A stretch of 64,000 nucleotides of DNA from Kitasatospora sp. MAA19 (GTDB lineage: Bacteria; Actinomycetota; Actinomycetes; Streptomycetales; Streptomycetaceae): positions 124,001 to 188,000 of the forward strand of contig NZ_JARXYZ010000006.1 of NCBI RefSeq assembly GCF_029894125.1. Direction: 5' to 3'. This document shows positions 49,001-56,722 of this stretch, piece by piece. The notes beneath the pieces are model-generated. The model made no database searches and was not told where the DNA came from. It worked only from the letters and a program-made list of their open reading frames with translations. Position numbers and translations under genes: made by a program. Position 1 is the stretch's first letter. Each line of letters begins with the position of its first letter.

Positions 49001-49276
49001 GCGATCATTTGTATCCCCTTCCACGCGTACGGGGACATGGTCACTTGCGGCAATGCCGCCGCCGGAATTGCCGAGGCGGTCATGACGGAAGCGGAATTGG
49101 CGGGAGCGGCGATACCGCAATTGCCAGTAGTGGCCGGGAAAACCGGCGGGTCAGGATGTGGTCGTCCCCAGGGACAACGGGCCGCCGGCCGATCCGGGAG
49201 AACCGGGTGCCGGCCGATCGGCCCGGTAACGGAAGTCCGTATTCCGGAAGTCCGCATTCCAACGGAGGAGATCCTC
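49001..49276. promoter_or_regulatory. Divergent promoter region with 15-bp tandem repeat
   Basis: Between the ABC exporter and the precursor gene. GGAAGTCCGTATTCC (49231-49245) and GGAAGTCCGCATTCC (49246-49260) are adjacent direct repeats directly upstream of the precursor's GGAGGAG site. Further left, several AATTGCC/GGAATTG motifs recur at 49061-49135. Either set could bind the LuxR-type regulators. Confidence 0.6.
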
Positions 49277-49492
49277 ATGCAGAACACCACCGAGCTGGAC
49301 CTGTTCGACGGCTACACCGCCTACACCTCGGCCGAGGAGCTGGGTCTGGCGGACGGCAACGAGACCGGTCCGGCGTTCACGCCCACCATCCCGTGGGCGA
49401 TCCGCGCCACCATCATCAGCGCCAAGTCCTCGCAGCAGTGCGCCGCCGCGCTCGGCTCGCTCGCCGCGCGGACCATCGAGAGCAAGTGCTGA
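49277..49492 (+). CDS. Class V lanthipeptide precursor (lexapeptide-like)
   Basis: A 71-residue peptide, ATG 49277 with GGAGGAGATCCTC upstream. Residues 1-33 form an acidic leader (TTELDLFDGYTAYTSAEELG). Residues 34-71 are the likely core: FTPTIPWAIRATIISA, then KSSQQCAAALGSLAARTI, then ESKC. It is exactly 38 residues, the length I recall for lexapeptide, beginning with Phe (site of N,N-dimethylation) and ending in Cys (site of decarboxylation). Core Cys are at positions 22 and 38; Ser/Thr at 2, 4, 12, 15, 18, 19, 28, 33, 36 can be dehydrated. Thr33 and Cys38 could form the aminovinyl-methylcysteine ring. Followed by all class V enzyme genes on the same strand. Confidence 0.9.
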   Translation: MQNTTELDLFDGYTAYTSAEELGLADGNETGPAFTPTIPWAIRATIISAKSSQQCAAALGSLAARTIESKC

Positions 49493-49592
49493 TCACGCAT
49501 TGAACCCTGATCGGGGCGGGACGGCGCCGTGGCCGGGCGCCGGCCCGCCCCGGTTCGTACGGCCGGGCGGGAAAGGCGGAGGAGAAACGGGA

Positions 49593-50216
49593 ATGGATGA
49601 TCAACTGGGCGTGCCGGACCCCGGGTTCCGGCGGGTTCTGCTGGCGGGCACCGGGGCGCTCGGCGTGGCATTCCTGCCGTTCTGGATCAACTGGTTCAGG
49701 AACGCCCTGCCGCAGGTGGAGCTGAGGGTGGTGCTCACCCGGTCCGCGTGCCGGTTCGTCTCGGTGCAGGCGGTGTCCGCGCTCAGCGGGCGCGAGGTGT
49801 TCGTCGACGAATGGGGCGGTGAAGCGAGCGGCGTCCGGCGGTTCGGTTGGGAAGCCGGCCCGGTGGCGCCGCACGTCGAACTCGCCCGCTGGCCGGACCT
49901 CGTGCTGGTCCACCCGGCCACCCAGCACTTCGTCGGCCGGTACGCCCTCGGCCTCGCCGACACCCCGTTGCTGCTCGCCCTGCACGCCACCGACGCCCTG
50001 GTGGGGGTGGCCCCGGCGCTGCCGCCGGCCGCCGAACGCAACCCGATGGTCCAGGAGCACCTGCGCACGCTGCGCGCCCGGCCCGGGGTCGTGGTGGCGC
50101 CCACCGTCCCGGCGGCCAGCGCGGCCACCGGCGAGGTGGCGGACGGCGGCGCCGCGCCGCTCACCGACCTGCTCGCACTCTGCGCCGACCGGCGCGGGGA
50201 GGGGGCGGCGGCATGA
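49593..50216 (+). CDS. Flavoprotein peptidyl-Cys decarboxylase (LanD-like)
   Basis: A 207-residue HFCD flavoprotein, start ATG 49593 after GGAGGAGAAACGG. The FMN fold begins VLLAGTGALGVAFLPFWINW; the catalytic His sits in PHVELARWPDLVLVHPATQH, matching the family pattern H-x-x-L-x-x-W-x-D-L; the loop ALPPAAERNPMVQEHLRTLR follows as in EpiD. It oxidatively decarboxylates the C-terminal Cys of the precursor to an enethiol, which then closes on a dehydro residue to give aminovinyl-(methyl)cysteine. First enzyme after the precursor, 100 bp downstream, and overlapping the next start. Confidence 0.9.
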   Translation: MDDQLGVPDPGFRRVLLAGTGALGVAFLPFWINWFRNALPQVELRVVLTRSACRFVSVQAVSALSGREVFVDEWGGEASGVRRFGWEAGPVAPHVELARWPDLVLVHPATQHFVGRYALGLADTPLLLALHATDALVGVAPALPPAAERNPMVQEHLRTLRARPGVVVAPTVPAASAATGEVADGGAAPLTDLLALCADRRGEGAAA

Positions 50217-51157
50217 CGTCCGTACCCGTGGAGGCCGCGTTTCCCGCGGACCTGGACGGACTCGAACCGGTCGCCGAGTACGCCACCGGCCTGCAGAGCA
50301 CCAGCGTGCTCCGGGCCGCGGACGGGGCGTACTGGTGGTGGCAGCGGCCCGGTCCCCGACACCTGCCCGACCTCCGGCTGCCGGACGCCCCGGACGCCGC
50401 CCGGTTCGCCCTGCCCCGGCAGGCCGGCGACGGGCTGCTCTACGAGGCGCCGGGCCCCGCCTCCGCCGCCGCCTGGCTGCGCGACTTCCGCCCGGCGGCC
50501 CGGCTGCTGGTGGCCGGTTCGCTGGCCTCGGCGGCGCGCGGGCTGCGGGCCCTGCACCGGTCCGGACCGCCCGCGCCGGAGCGCTCCGGGCCCCTGCCCG
50601 GGCTGCTGCGGCTGCGCGCATGGGCCGACTCGGACGACGAATCGCGGCGCCGGGCAGGGAGATCGTGGGGCCGGGGCCGCACCGACCGGCTGCTCGGCTG
50701 GGCGGAGCAGGCGGCCGGGGCCGGTGACCCGGCGGGGCCCGTCCACGGCTGGGCGTCCCTGGGCTCCCTGGTGCCACCGCTGCACTCCGGACGGACCGCC
50801 CTGCTCACCGGCCCGGACCTCGGCACCGGCCGCCCGGAGCTGGACCTCGGCTGGATCCTCGGCGAACTGGCCGAACTCGGCTGGCGGCTCCCGTCGTTGG
50901 GCACCGCACCGGCCCCGTACGGCCCCGCCGCCCTGGGCCGGGTGTTCCTCGACGCGTACGGCCCCGGGCCCGACCCGGTGCTCACCGGTCGCTGCGCCGT
51001 GGTGCGGATCGCCGTCCACGTGCAGGACTTCGCCCGCCACCAGGGCTGGCACGACGAACTCCTCGACTACCTCGCCTTCATCGCCGACCTGATCGACCAG
51101 GAAGGGCGGCCCGCGCTGCCCCCGAGCCCCGGAGACCACCACCATGACCCCGCCTGA
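50213..51157 (+). CDS. Kinase-like protein of class V lanthipeptide synthesis (LxmX-like position)
   Basis: A 314-residue protein whose ATG overlaps the decarboxylase stop (ATGA). It vaguely follows the aminoglycoside-phosphotransferase outline: LHRSGPPAPERSGPL, then HGWASLGSLVPPLHSG where the catalytic loop HGDxxxxN would be, and LLTGPDLGTGRPELDLGWIL where the DFG-like strand would be. The catalytic Asp and Asn are missing, so it is probably a non-catalytic partner. Class V clusters encode such an accessory protein (X) beside K and Y. It may assist cyclisation or complex assembly. Confidence 0.7.
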   Translation: MTSVPVEAAFPADLDGLEPVAEYATGLQSTSVLRAADGAYWWWQRPGPRHLPDLRLPDAPDAARFALPRQAGDGLLYEAPGPASAAAWLRDFRPAARLLVAGSLASAARGLRALHRSGPPAPERSGPLPGLLRLRAWADSDDESRRRAGRSWGRGRTDRLLGWAEQAAGAGDPAGPVHGWASLGSLVPPLHSGRTALLTGPDLGTGRPELDLGWILGELAELGWRLPSLGTAPAPYGPAALGRVFLDAYGPGPDPVLTGRCAVVRIAVHVQDFARHQGWHDELLDYLAFIADLIDQEGRPALPPSPGDHHHDPA

Positions 51158-52292
51158 CCCGGCCGGAGGAGCGGCCCTGCTGCGCTACCGGCCGACGGAC
51201 CCGGCGGCCGCCCCGGCCGTGCAGGAACTCCTCGACGAACTGGGGCTCGGCCGCCTGGAGCCGGAGGACCTGGCCGGTTACGGCGGCCGCAACGACAACT
51301 GGGCCGGCCGGACCAGCACCGGAGCGCGGGTCTTCCTCAAGACGGTGGCCCGCGCGCCGGACGGCACCAGCGGCGAACTCGACCGCGCGCTGTCCTTCGA
51401 GACGCTCGCCCTCCGCCTCCCGCCCGGCTCCGACCTGCGCGTCCCCGAGCACCTGGGTAGCCACCGTCCGGGCGCGGTGAGCGCCTACCGGCTGCTGCCC
51501 GGCGCCCGCTCCGGCGCCGAAGCCGCCCTGGACGGGGACTTCGACGAGGACCTCTGCCGCACGGCGGGCCGGGCCGTCGCCACCCTGCACGGGCTCGACC
51601 CGCGCGGCGCCGGCTTGGACGAGGGCGAGCCGCCGCTGCCGCCGCTCGACTGGCTGGAGGCGTTCCCGTGGAGCGCCCTGCGGGACCGCAGCATGGGGCA
51701 GATCGCCGCATGGAAGCTCGTCCAGGACGACCCGGAGGTGGTCGCGGCGCTGCGCGGGCTGCGCGAGCGGGAACGCGCCGCACCCCGCACCCCGGCCCAC
51801 TGCGACCTGCGGTTCGACCAGTTCGTGCTGGCCGAAGGGCAGTTGTACCTGTGCGACTGGGAGGAGTTCCGGCTCGCCGACCCGGCCCGGGACGTGGGCG
51901 CGTTCGTCGGGGAGTGGCTCTTCCACGCCACCTGCGCCGTCTTCGCCCCCACCGGTGGCGGGGAGGGGTCGCAGGAGCCGGCCGGGTTCGACCTCAGCCA
52001 CCAGGAGGTGCTGCGGCGCGGCGGTGAGGGCCTGCGCCGCCATCTGCCGCGCGTCGAGGCGTTCTGGCAGGGCTACCTGGAGCGCCGCACCCCCGACCCC
52101 GGGTTCGCCGAGCGGGCCGTTGGCTTCGCCGGCTGGCACCTCTTCGACCGGCTGATCGCCACCGCCCAGGCCCACGCCACCCTCAGCCCGGTGGCCCGCG
52201 CGGCCGCCGGCATCGGCCGCACCCTGCTCACCCGCCCGACCGGGGCCGTCACCACGCTGAGGCTCCACCCCCCGACCGGGAGCACCCGATGA
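51144..52292 (+). CDS. APH-fold kinase of class V lanthipeptide synthesis (LxmK-like)
   Basis: A 382-residue phosphotransferase, overlapping the previous gene by 14 nt. The kinase features are intact: Lys in RVFLKTVARAPDG near residue 67, catalytic loop HCDLRFDQFVL near 217 (H-x-D-x-x-x-x-Q instead of N) and metal Asp in LYLCDWEEFRLADPARDVGA. In class V pathways this kinase phosphorylates Ser/Thr of the precursor so that the HopA1-type lyase can eliminate phosphate to dehydroalanine or dehydrobutyrine. The next start overlaps its stop. Confidence 0.85.
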   Translation: MTPPDPAGGAALLRYRPTDPAAAPAVQELLDELGLGRLEPEDLAGYGGRNDNWAGRTSTGARVFLKTVARAPDGTSGELDRALSFETLALRLPPGSDLRVPEHLGSHRPGAVSAYRLLPGARSGAEAALDGDFDEDLCRTAGRAVATLHGLDPRGAGLDEGEPPLPPLDWLEAFPWSALRDRSMGQIAAWKLVQDDPEVVAALRGLRERERAAPRTPAHCDLRFDQFVLAEGQLYLCDWEEFRLADPARDVGAFVGEWLFHATCAVFAPTGGGEGSQEPAGFDLSHQEVLRRGGEGLRRHLPRVEAFWQGYLERRTPDPGFAERAVGFAGWHLFDRLIATAQAHATLSPVARAAAGIGRTLLTRPTGAVTTLRLHPPTGSTR

Positions 52293-53290
52293 CCACCCCG
52301 ACCGGCACACGACTGCTCGCCCCCGCGCCGCTCGCCCCCCGTCTGGCCGAGGCGCTGAACCGCGTCACCGTCCGGGCGGACGGTCGGCAGGCCGTGGTCG
52401 CGGGCCGCGAACTCACCGCCGAGAGCCCGCGCGACCTGCGCGGCCGCCTCACCAACGCGCTCTACCGGGAGCTCCACGCGGGCAACACCCGTACGCCGGA
52501 CGCGTCCGGGGCGGCACCGCGCCGCGACACTCGCGACCCCGCCCTGGAGCAGCGGTACGCGGACGGCGTCCCGCACCGGTGGGCCCCCGCCGAGGGCCGG
52601 CTGGTCGAGATCCGGCCCGATGGCGGGCACCTGGTCGTGCGGCTGCCCGAGATCACCGCCCGCATCCCCGTCGACCGGCTCCTCGGCCCGTCCGACCCCG
52701 GCCCCGGCGACCTGGTGCGCCTCGCCGTCGAGGCGGCCCGGCCCGCCCTGTCCCCGGGCTTCTTCTACGTCATGGGCTCGCGGCCGCTGCCCCGCCCGTC
52801 CGGCCCCGTCCGCCGCCTCTTCCTGCACCTCACCGGCCCGGACGCGGCGGCCGCGCACTGGGCCGCCGTGCTCGGCGCCCTGGAGGCGGTCGACGCCGGC
52901 TACCACGCCAAGGTGCTCTCCGACCCGGAGGACTTCCCGCGCCGCGACGCGCTGGTGGTCTACCTGCACGGCGACGGCGGGGCGGCCGAACGGGCCGTCA
53001 CCCGCGCCGTACGGGACCTGCCCGGGCGCGGCGCCGAGGTCTCGCTGTTCACCGACGAACTGGCCCCCGGCCTCGCCGCCGCCTGGGACCCGGCCGACCC
53101 CCGCCCAGGCCGGCGCGACCTCAGCTTCGGCCAGCACCGCTGCCTCGCCCTCGCCACCGCCCTGATCGACCACGCCTCGGAGATCGGCACCGGAAGCCTC
53201 CCCGAGCAGGTCGCCCGCGCCTTCCGTCAGGCGGGCATCGACCCGCTGCGCCCCGCCCACAACACCACCGCCGACCCGGAGGAGAACTGA
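52289..53290 (+). CDS. HopA1-family lyase of class V lanthipeptide synthesis (LxmY-like)
   Basis: A 333-residue protein overlapping the kinase stop by 4 nt. It matches the HopA1 effector-type family: an N-terminal helical part (LRGRLTNALYRELHAGNTRT), ARPALSPGFFYVMGSRPL in the middle, GYHAKVLSDPEDFPRRDALV, and the C-terminal RDLSFGQHRCLALATALIDH. In lanthipeptide class V this protein removes phosphate from phospho-Ser/Thr by beta-elimination, like phosphothreonine lyases. Its immediate linkage with the kinase supports a shared dehydratase complex. Confidence 0.85.
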   Translation: MTTPTGTRLLAPAPLAPRLAEALNRVTVRADGRQAVVAGRELTAESPRDLRGRLTNALYRELHAGNTRTPDASGAAPRRDTRDPALEQRYADGVPHRWAPAEGRLVEIRPDGGHLVVRLPEITARIPVDRLLGPSDPGPGDLVRLAVEAARPALSPGFFYVMGSRPLPRPSGPVRRLFLHLTGPDAAAAHWAAVLGALEAVDAGYHAKVLSDPEDFPRRDALVVYLHGDGGAAERAVTRAVRDLPGRGAEVSLFTDELAPGLAAAWDPADPRPGRRDLSFGQHRCLALATALIDHASEIGTGSLPEQVARAFRQAGIDPLRPAHNTTADPEEN

Positions 53291-53291
53291 G

Positions 53292-54098
53292 ATGACCGAC
53301 ACCGCAGCAGACCCGGCCGTCGAGGCCACGCCCGGGCAGGCCGGGGGGTTCGGCACCGCGCTGAACACCGCCTACAGCGAGGCCCTCGCCGGGGTGTACG
53401 ACGAGGTCTACCCCAGCACCCCCGACCTGGACGACATCGGGACCTTCCTGCTCACCCTCGCCCGCCCGGGCGCCAGCGTCCTCGAACTCGGCGTCGGCAC
53501 GGGCCGGGTGGCGCTGCGCCTGGCCGACCAGGGTTTCGACGTGCACGGCGTCGAGACCTCCCCGGCGATGCTCGCCCGGCTGGCCGAGAAGGACCCGGAG
53601 GGCAGGGTCACCCCGTACCTCGGCGACCTCGTCGGCCTCGATCTCGGCCGCACCTTCGACGTCGTGCTCGCGCCGTTCAACGTGCTGTGCTGCGCCACCG
53701 CCGTCGACGAGCAGATCGCCCTGATGCACGCGCTGGCCCGGCACACCGCCCCGGGCGGCCACGTCGTGACCGAGACCTTCGACCCGAGCGACCACCACGT
53801 GCAGAGGGGCAACGCCGTCACCACCTACCCGGTCGGCGAGCGGAGTGCGATGATCGAGTCGATCTCCGTGCTGCCCGCCTCGCAGAACATGCTGGTGCAG
53901 AACACCCTCTTCCTCGATGGCGCGGCGCCCAACTGCGCTACCACCGTGCTGCGTTACCTCTGGCCCTCCGAGCTGGACCTGCTGGGCGGCATCGCCCGAT
54001 TGGAGCTGACTGCCCGTCATTCCGGTTGGCGGGAGCAGCCGTTCGACGGTGGCGACGGCCGGAAGATGTGCGTGTCGGTCTTCCGGCCGCTGACATGA
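53292..54098 (+). CDS. SAM-dependent methyltransferase (probable N-terminal dimethylase)
   Basis: A 268-residue class I methyltransferase starting one base after the lyase stop, with GGAGGAGAACTG as ribosome site. Motif I is SVLELGVGTGRVALRLA near residue 58, followed by VHGVETSPAMLARLAEKDPE and FDVVLAPFNVLCCATAVDEQ (motif IV region). In the lexapeptide pathway a methyltransferase dimethylates the N-terminal Phe after leader removal; the predicted core here also begins with Phe. Its stop overlaps the start of the M16 gene. Confidence 0.87.
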   Translation: MTDTAADPAVEATPGQAGGFGTALNTAYSEALAGVYDEVYPSTPDLDDIGTFLLTLARPGASVLELGVGTGRVALRLADQGFDVHGVETSPAMLARLAEKDPEGRVTPYLGDLVGLDLGRTFDVVLAPFNVLCCATAVDEQIALMHALARHTAPGGHVVTETFDPSDHHVQRGNAVTTYPVGERSAMIESISVLPASQNMLVQNTLFLDGAAPNCATTVLRYLWPSELDLLGGIARLELTARHSGWREQPFDGGDGRKMCVSVFRPLT

Positions 54099-55378
54099 GC
54101 CCCCTGCTTCACCGCCCCCTGCTGAACCGGGAGCAACTGGACAACGGGCTGCGGGTGTCGGTCGAGCCGAGGCCCGGGCACGGGCGCGGGCTCGTCGCGG
54201 TGGCCCTGACGGTGGCCGCGGGCAGCGACGAGGACCCGGCCGGGCGGCACGGGACGGCGCACCTGGTCGAGCACCTGATGTTCCCCCGGGGCGGGGGAGC
54301 GGACGGTGGCGACGGGCACGCCGCCCGGGTCGCGGGTGCGGGCGGCGTCTGCAACGCGGAGACCCACCGCGACCGCACCGTGTTCCACACCGTGGCGCCG
54401 GCCGGGATGCTGGACGATCTGCTGGGCTGGGAGGCCCGTCGGCTAGAGGAGTTCGCGCCCGAGGAGGCGGTGCTGCGCACCGAGACCGAGGTCATCGCCG
54501 AGGAGATCCGGGGCGGCGCGGCGTCCGGGCGGCTCTGGCAGACCGTCCTCGGCGCGCTGCGGCCCGGCAGTCGGGACAGCTACGGCACGGCGGGAGAGCT
54601 GGCCGAGACCACCCCCGCGGAGGTGGAGGCGTTCGTGCGGCGGCACTACCGGCCCGGCGCGATGGCGCTGTCGGTGGTCGGGGAGGTGGAGCCGCAGCGG
54701 GCGCTGGAGCGGATCCGGGAGGCCTTCGGCGGCCTCCCGCCGGGCCCGAGCGCCACGATGGACGGGGGCCCGCCAGCCCGGGCGCCGGAGACCGTCACCG
54801 CTGCGCTGCCCTGGGCCGCCGACGCCGTCACCGCTGCGCTGCCCTGGGCCGCCGACGCCGTCGCCGTGGGGCACCTGCTGCCCGCCCCCGCCCGGGACCT
54901 GCCGGGCCACCTCGCCCAGGTGGTGCTCGCCGAACTGGTCGGCCGTGGCCGCCTGCCCGCCCTCGTCCGCCGCGATCCCCGGCTCACCACCGCCCGGGTC
55001 ACCTGCGGCCTGTACGGGCAGTGGCTCGGCGCGAACGCCCCCGAACCGGTGCTCGCCGTCCTCGGCCGCGCCCCCGGCGTCCGCGCCGAGGAGGCCGCCG
55101 AGGCCTGGACGGACGTGCTGCGCGACCTCGCCCGCCGCCCGCCCGAGGCGGCCGAACTGCGCCGCACCGTCAACGCGTTGCTGCTCGCCTGGCACCGGGG
55201 CGAGGACTCGCTGACCGCCCGTGCCGTCACCCACGGGCACCACGACCTGTTCCTGCCCGGCAGCGGCGGACCGGCCGCGCTCCCCGACGCGCTCCGGCGG
55301 ACCACCCCGGACAGCGTCGCCGCAGCCGCCCGGGCGCTGCTCGCCGGGCCCCGTTCCCTGACCGTCCTGGACGGATGA
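54095..55378 (+). CDS. M16 metallopeptidase, catalytic subunit (leader removal)
   Basis: A 427-residue insulinase-family peptidase, ATG overlapping the methyltransferase stop. The inverted zinc motif HLVEHLMF (HxxEH) is at about residue 56 and the third ligand Glu lies in ETEVIAEEIRGG about 75 residues later, so it is the active subunit. Residues ~230-255 contain an 11-residue duplication (VTAALPWAADA twice), from a 33-bp tandem repeat at 54794-54859, placed in the linker between halves. The enzyme with the next gene product likely cleaves the lanthipeptide leader. Confidence 0.9.
   Translation: MSPLLHRPLLNREQLDNGLRVSVEPRPGHGRGLVAVALTVAAGSDEDPAGRHGTAHLVEHLMFPRGGGADGGDGHAARVAGAGGVCNAETHRDRTVFHTVAPAGMLDDLLGWEARRLEEFAPEEAVLRTETEVIAEEIRGGAASGRLWQTVLGALRPGSRDSYGTAGELAETTPAEVEAFVRRHYRPGAMALSVVGEVEPQRALERIREAFGGLPPGPSATMDGGPPARAPETVTAALPWAADAVTAALPWAADAVAVGHLLPAPARDLPGHLAQVVLAELVGRGRLPALVRRDPRLTTARVTCGLYGQWLGANAPEPVLAVLGRAPGVRAEEAAEAWTDVLRDLARRPPEAAELRRTVNALLLAWHRGEDSLTARAVTHGHHDLFLPGSGGPAALPDALRRTTPDSVAAAARALLAGPRSLTVLDG
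54794..54859 (+). repeat. 33-bp in-frame tandem duplication in M16 peptidase gene
   Basis: The unit at 54794-54826 is repeated exactly at 54827-54859, adding 11 residues in frame. It appears to be a recent slippage or unequal-crossing product in the inter-domain linker. Confidence 0.9.
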
Positions 55379-55384
55379 GAGACC

Positions 55385-56722
55385 ATGACCCCGCACCGCG
55401 CACCCGCTCACACGCCCGCTCACACGCCCGCCTGCGCAGCTGCCACGGGCCGCGCCTGCCTGGACACCGTTCTGCCCAGCGGGCTCCGCCTGGTGGCGCT
55501 GCACACCCCGGACGCGCCCCTGGCCGAACTGCGCCTGGTGATCCCCTTCGCCCGGACCGAGCCCGCGCTCGCCTCCTCCCAGCGGGCGCTCGCGGCCTGC
55601 CTGGGCACCGGCGCGCGCACCGCCGCCGGACGGATCCTCACCCGGCAGGACATCGCCGACCGCGCTGCCGACCTGGGTGCCGAGCTGAGCACCGTGGTGA
55701 CGGCCGAGTCCCTGGTCGTCGGCATGGGCGTGCTCGCCGCCGGGCTGCCCGGGGCCCTCGACCTGCTCGCCGACCTGCTGCTGCGGCCGCATCACACCGA
55801 CCGCGAGATCGCCCTCGCCCACGCCCGGCACCCCGGCGCGGGTGCCCGGCCGGCGGGCCGGGCCCGGCTGCGCGCCACCCTGCTCGCCCGCGCCTTCGGC
55901 GACCATCCGCTGCTAGGCCCTGGCCTCGCGACGGCGCCCGCCGGGCCGGTGCCGCAGGCCGCCGAGCTGCACGCCCTGCACCGGCGGGCGGTGGTGCCCG
56001 CCGGGTCGGTGCTGCTGATCACCGGCGAGGTCGACCCGGCGGCGGTCGTCGCCCGGGCCGAGGAAGCCCTCGGGGCGTGGCGCGGCGGGCCGTCCGGCCT
56101 GTTCCTGCCGCCCTTCGCCCGCGACACGCCCGCCCCGGGCCGTACGGCCCTCGCCGCCGCTTCGGGAGACGGGCCCGCACAGGCCTCGTTGCTCACCGCC
56201 GGACCGGCCGAACGCGGCCACGCCCCGCTCCACCTCGCGCAGTTGGTGCTGGGCGGGCACGCGTCGAGCCGGCTCGCCGAGCGGCTGCGCGACCGGCACG
56301 GGCTGGCGTACGCCGTCTCCGCCACCCTCCGCGAGAACCGGGCCGGCTGCTGGCTGGAGACCGAGGCCGCCGGGGCCCCCGGCATGGCCTCCCTCCTCGC
56401 CGAGGAGACCGTTGGCTGCCTGCGCGAACTCGCGGAGCACGGCCCCACCGCCGCCGAGACCGAACGGGCCCGCCGCTACGCCCTCGGCTTCACCCGGTTC
56501 GCCCTCGCCACCCGCGCCGAAGAGGCCACCGCCCTGTCCGGCTTCCTCGCCGCCGGGCTGCCCCTGGACTGGCTCGACCGTTACCGTGACGTTCTGGAGT
56601 CGGTGACGCATCGTCAAGTCATCGACGCAGCTTCGATGTTCCTGGATCCGGACCGGATGGCGGTCGCCACCCTCGACCCCGGCGCACCCGCCCATCACGA
56701 CGAGACGGAGCCCGCAGCATGA
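55385..56722 (+). CDS. M16 peptidase-like, non-catalytic subunit
   Basis: A 445-residue M16-family protein 6 bp after its partner. The HxxEH zinc motif is absent (the corresponding region reads LASSQRALAACLGTG), while the C-terminal M16 features are kept: LGGHASSRLAERLRDRHGLA, then YAVSATLRENRAGCW. In heterodimeric M16 proteases one subunit supplies zinc and the other the R/Y substrate-binding residues, which fits here. The N-terminus has a short HTPAHTP repeat. The stop overlaps the reductase start by 4 nt. Confidence 0.88.
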   Translation: MTPHRAPAHTPAHTPACAAATGRACLDTVLPSGLRLVALHTPDAPLAELRLVIPFARTEPALASSQRALAACLGTGARTAAGRILTRQDIADRAADLGAELSTVVTAESLVVGMGVLAAGLPGALDLLADLLLRPHHTDREIALAHARHPGAGARPAGRARLRATLLARAFGDHPLLGPGLATAPAGPVPQAAELHALHRRAVVPAGSVLLITGEVDPAAVVARAEEALGAWRGGPSGLFLPPFARDTPAPGRTALAAASGDGPAQASLLTAGPAERGHAPLHLAQLVLGGHASSRLAERLRDRHGLAYAVSATLRENRAGCWLETEAAGAPGMASLLAEETVGCLRELAEHGPTAAETERARRYALGFTRFALATRAEEATALSGFLAAGLPLDWLDRYRDVLESVTHRQVIDAASMFLDPDRMAVATLDPGAPAHHDETEPAA

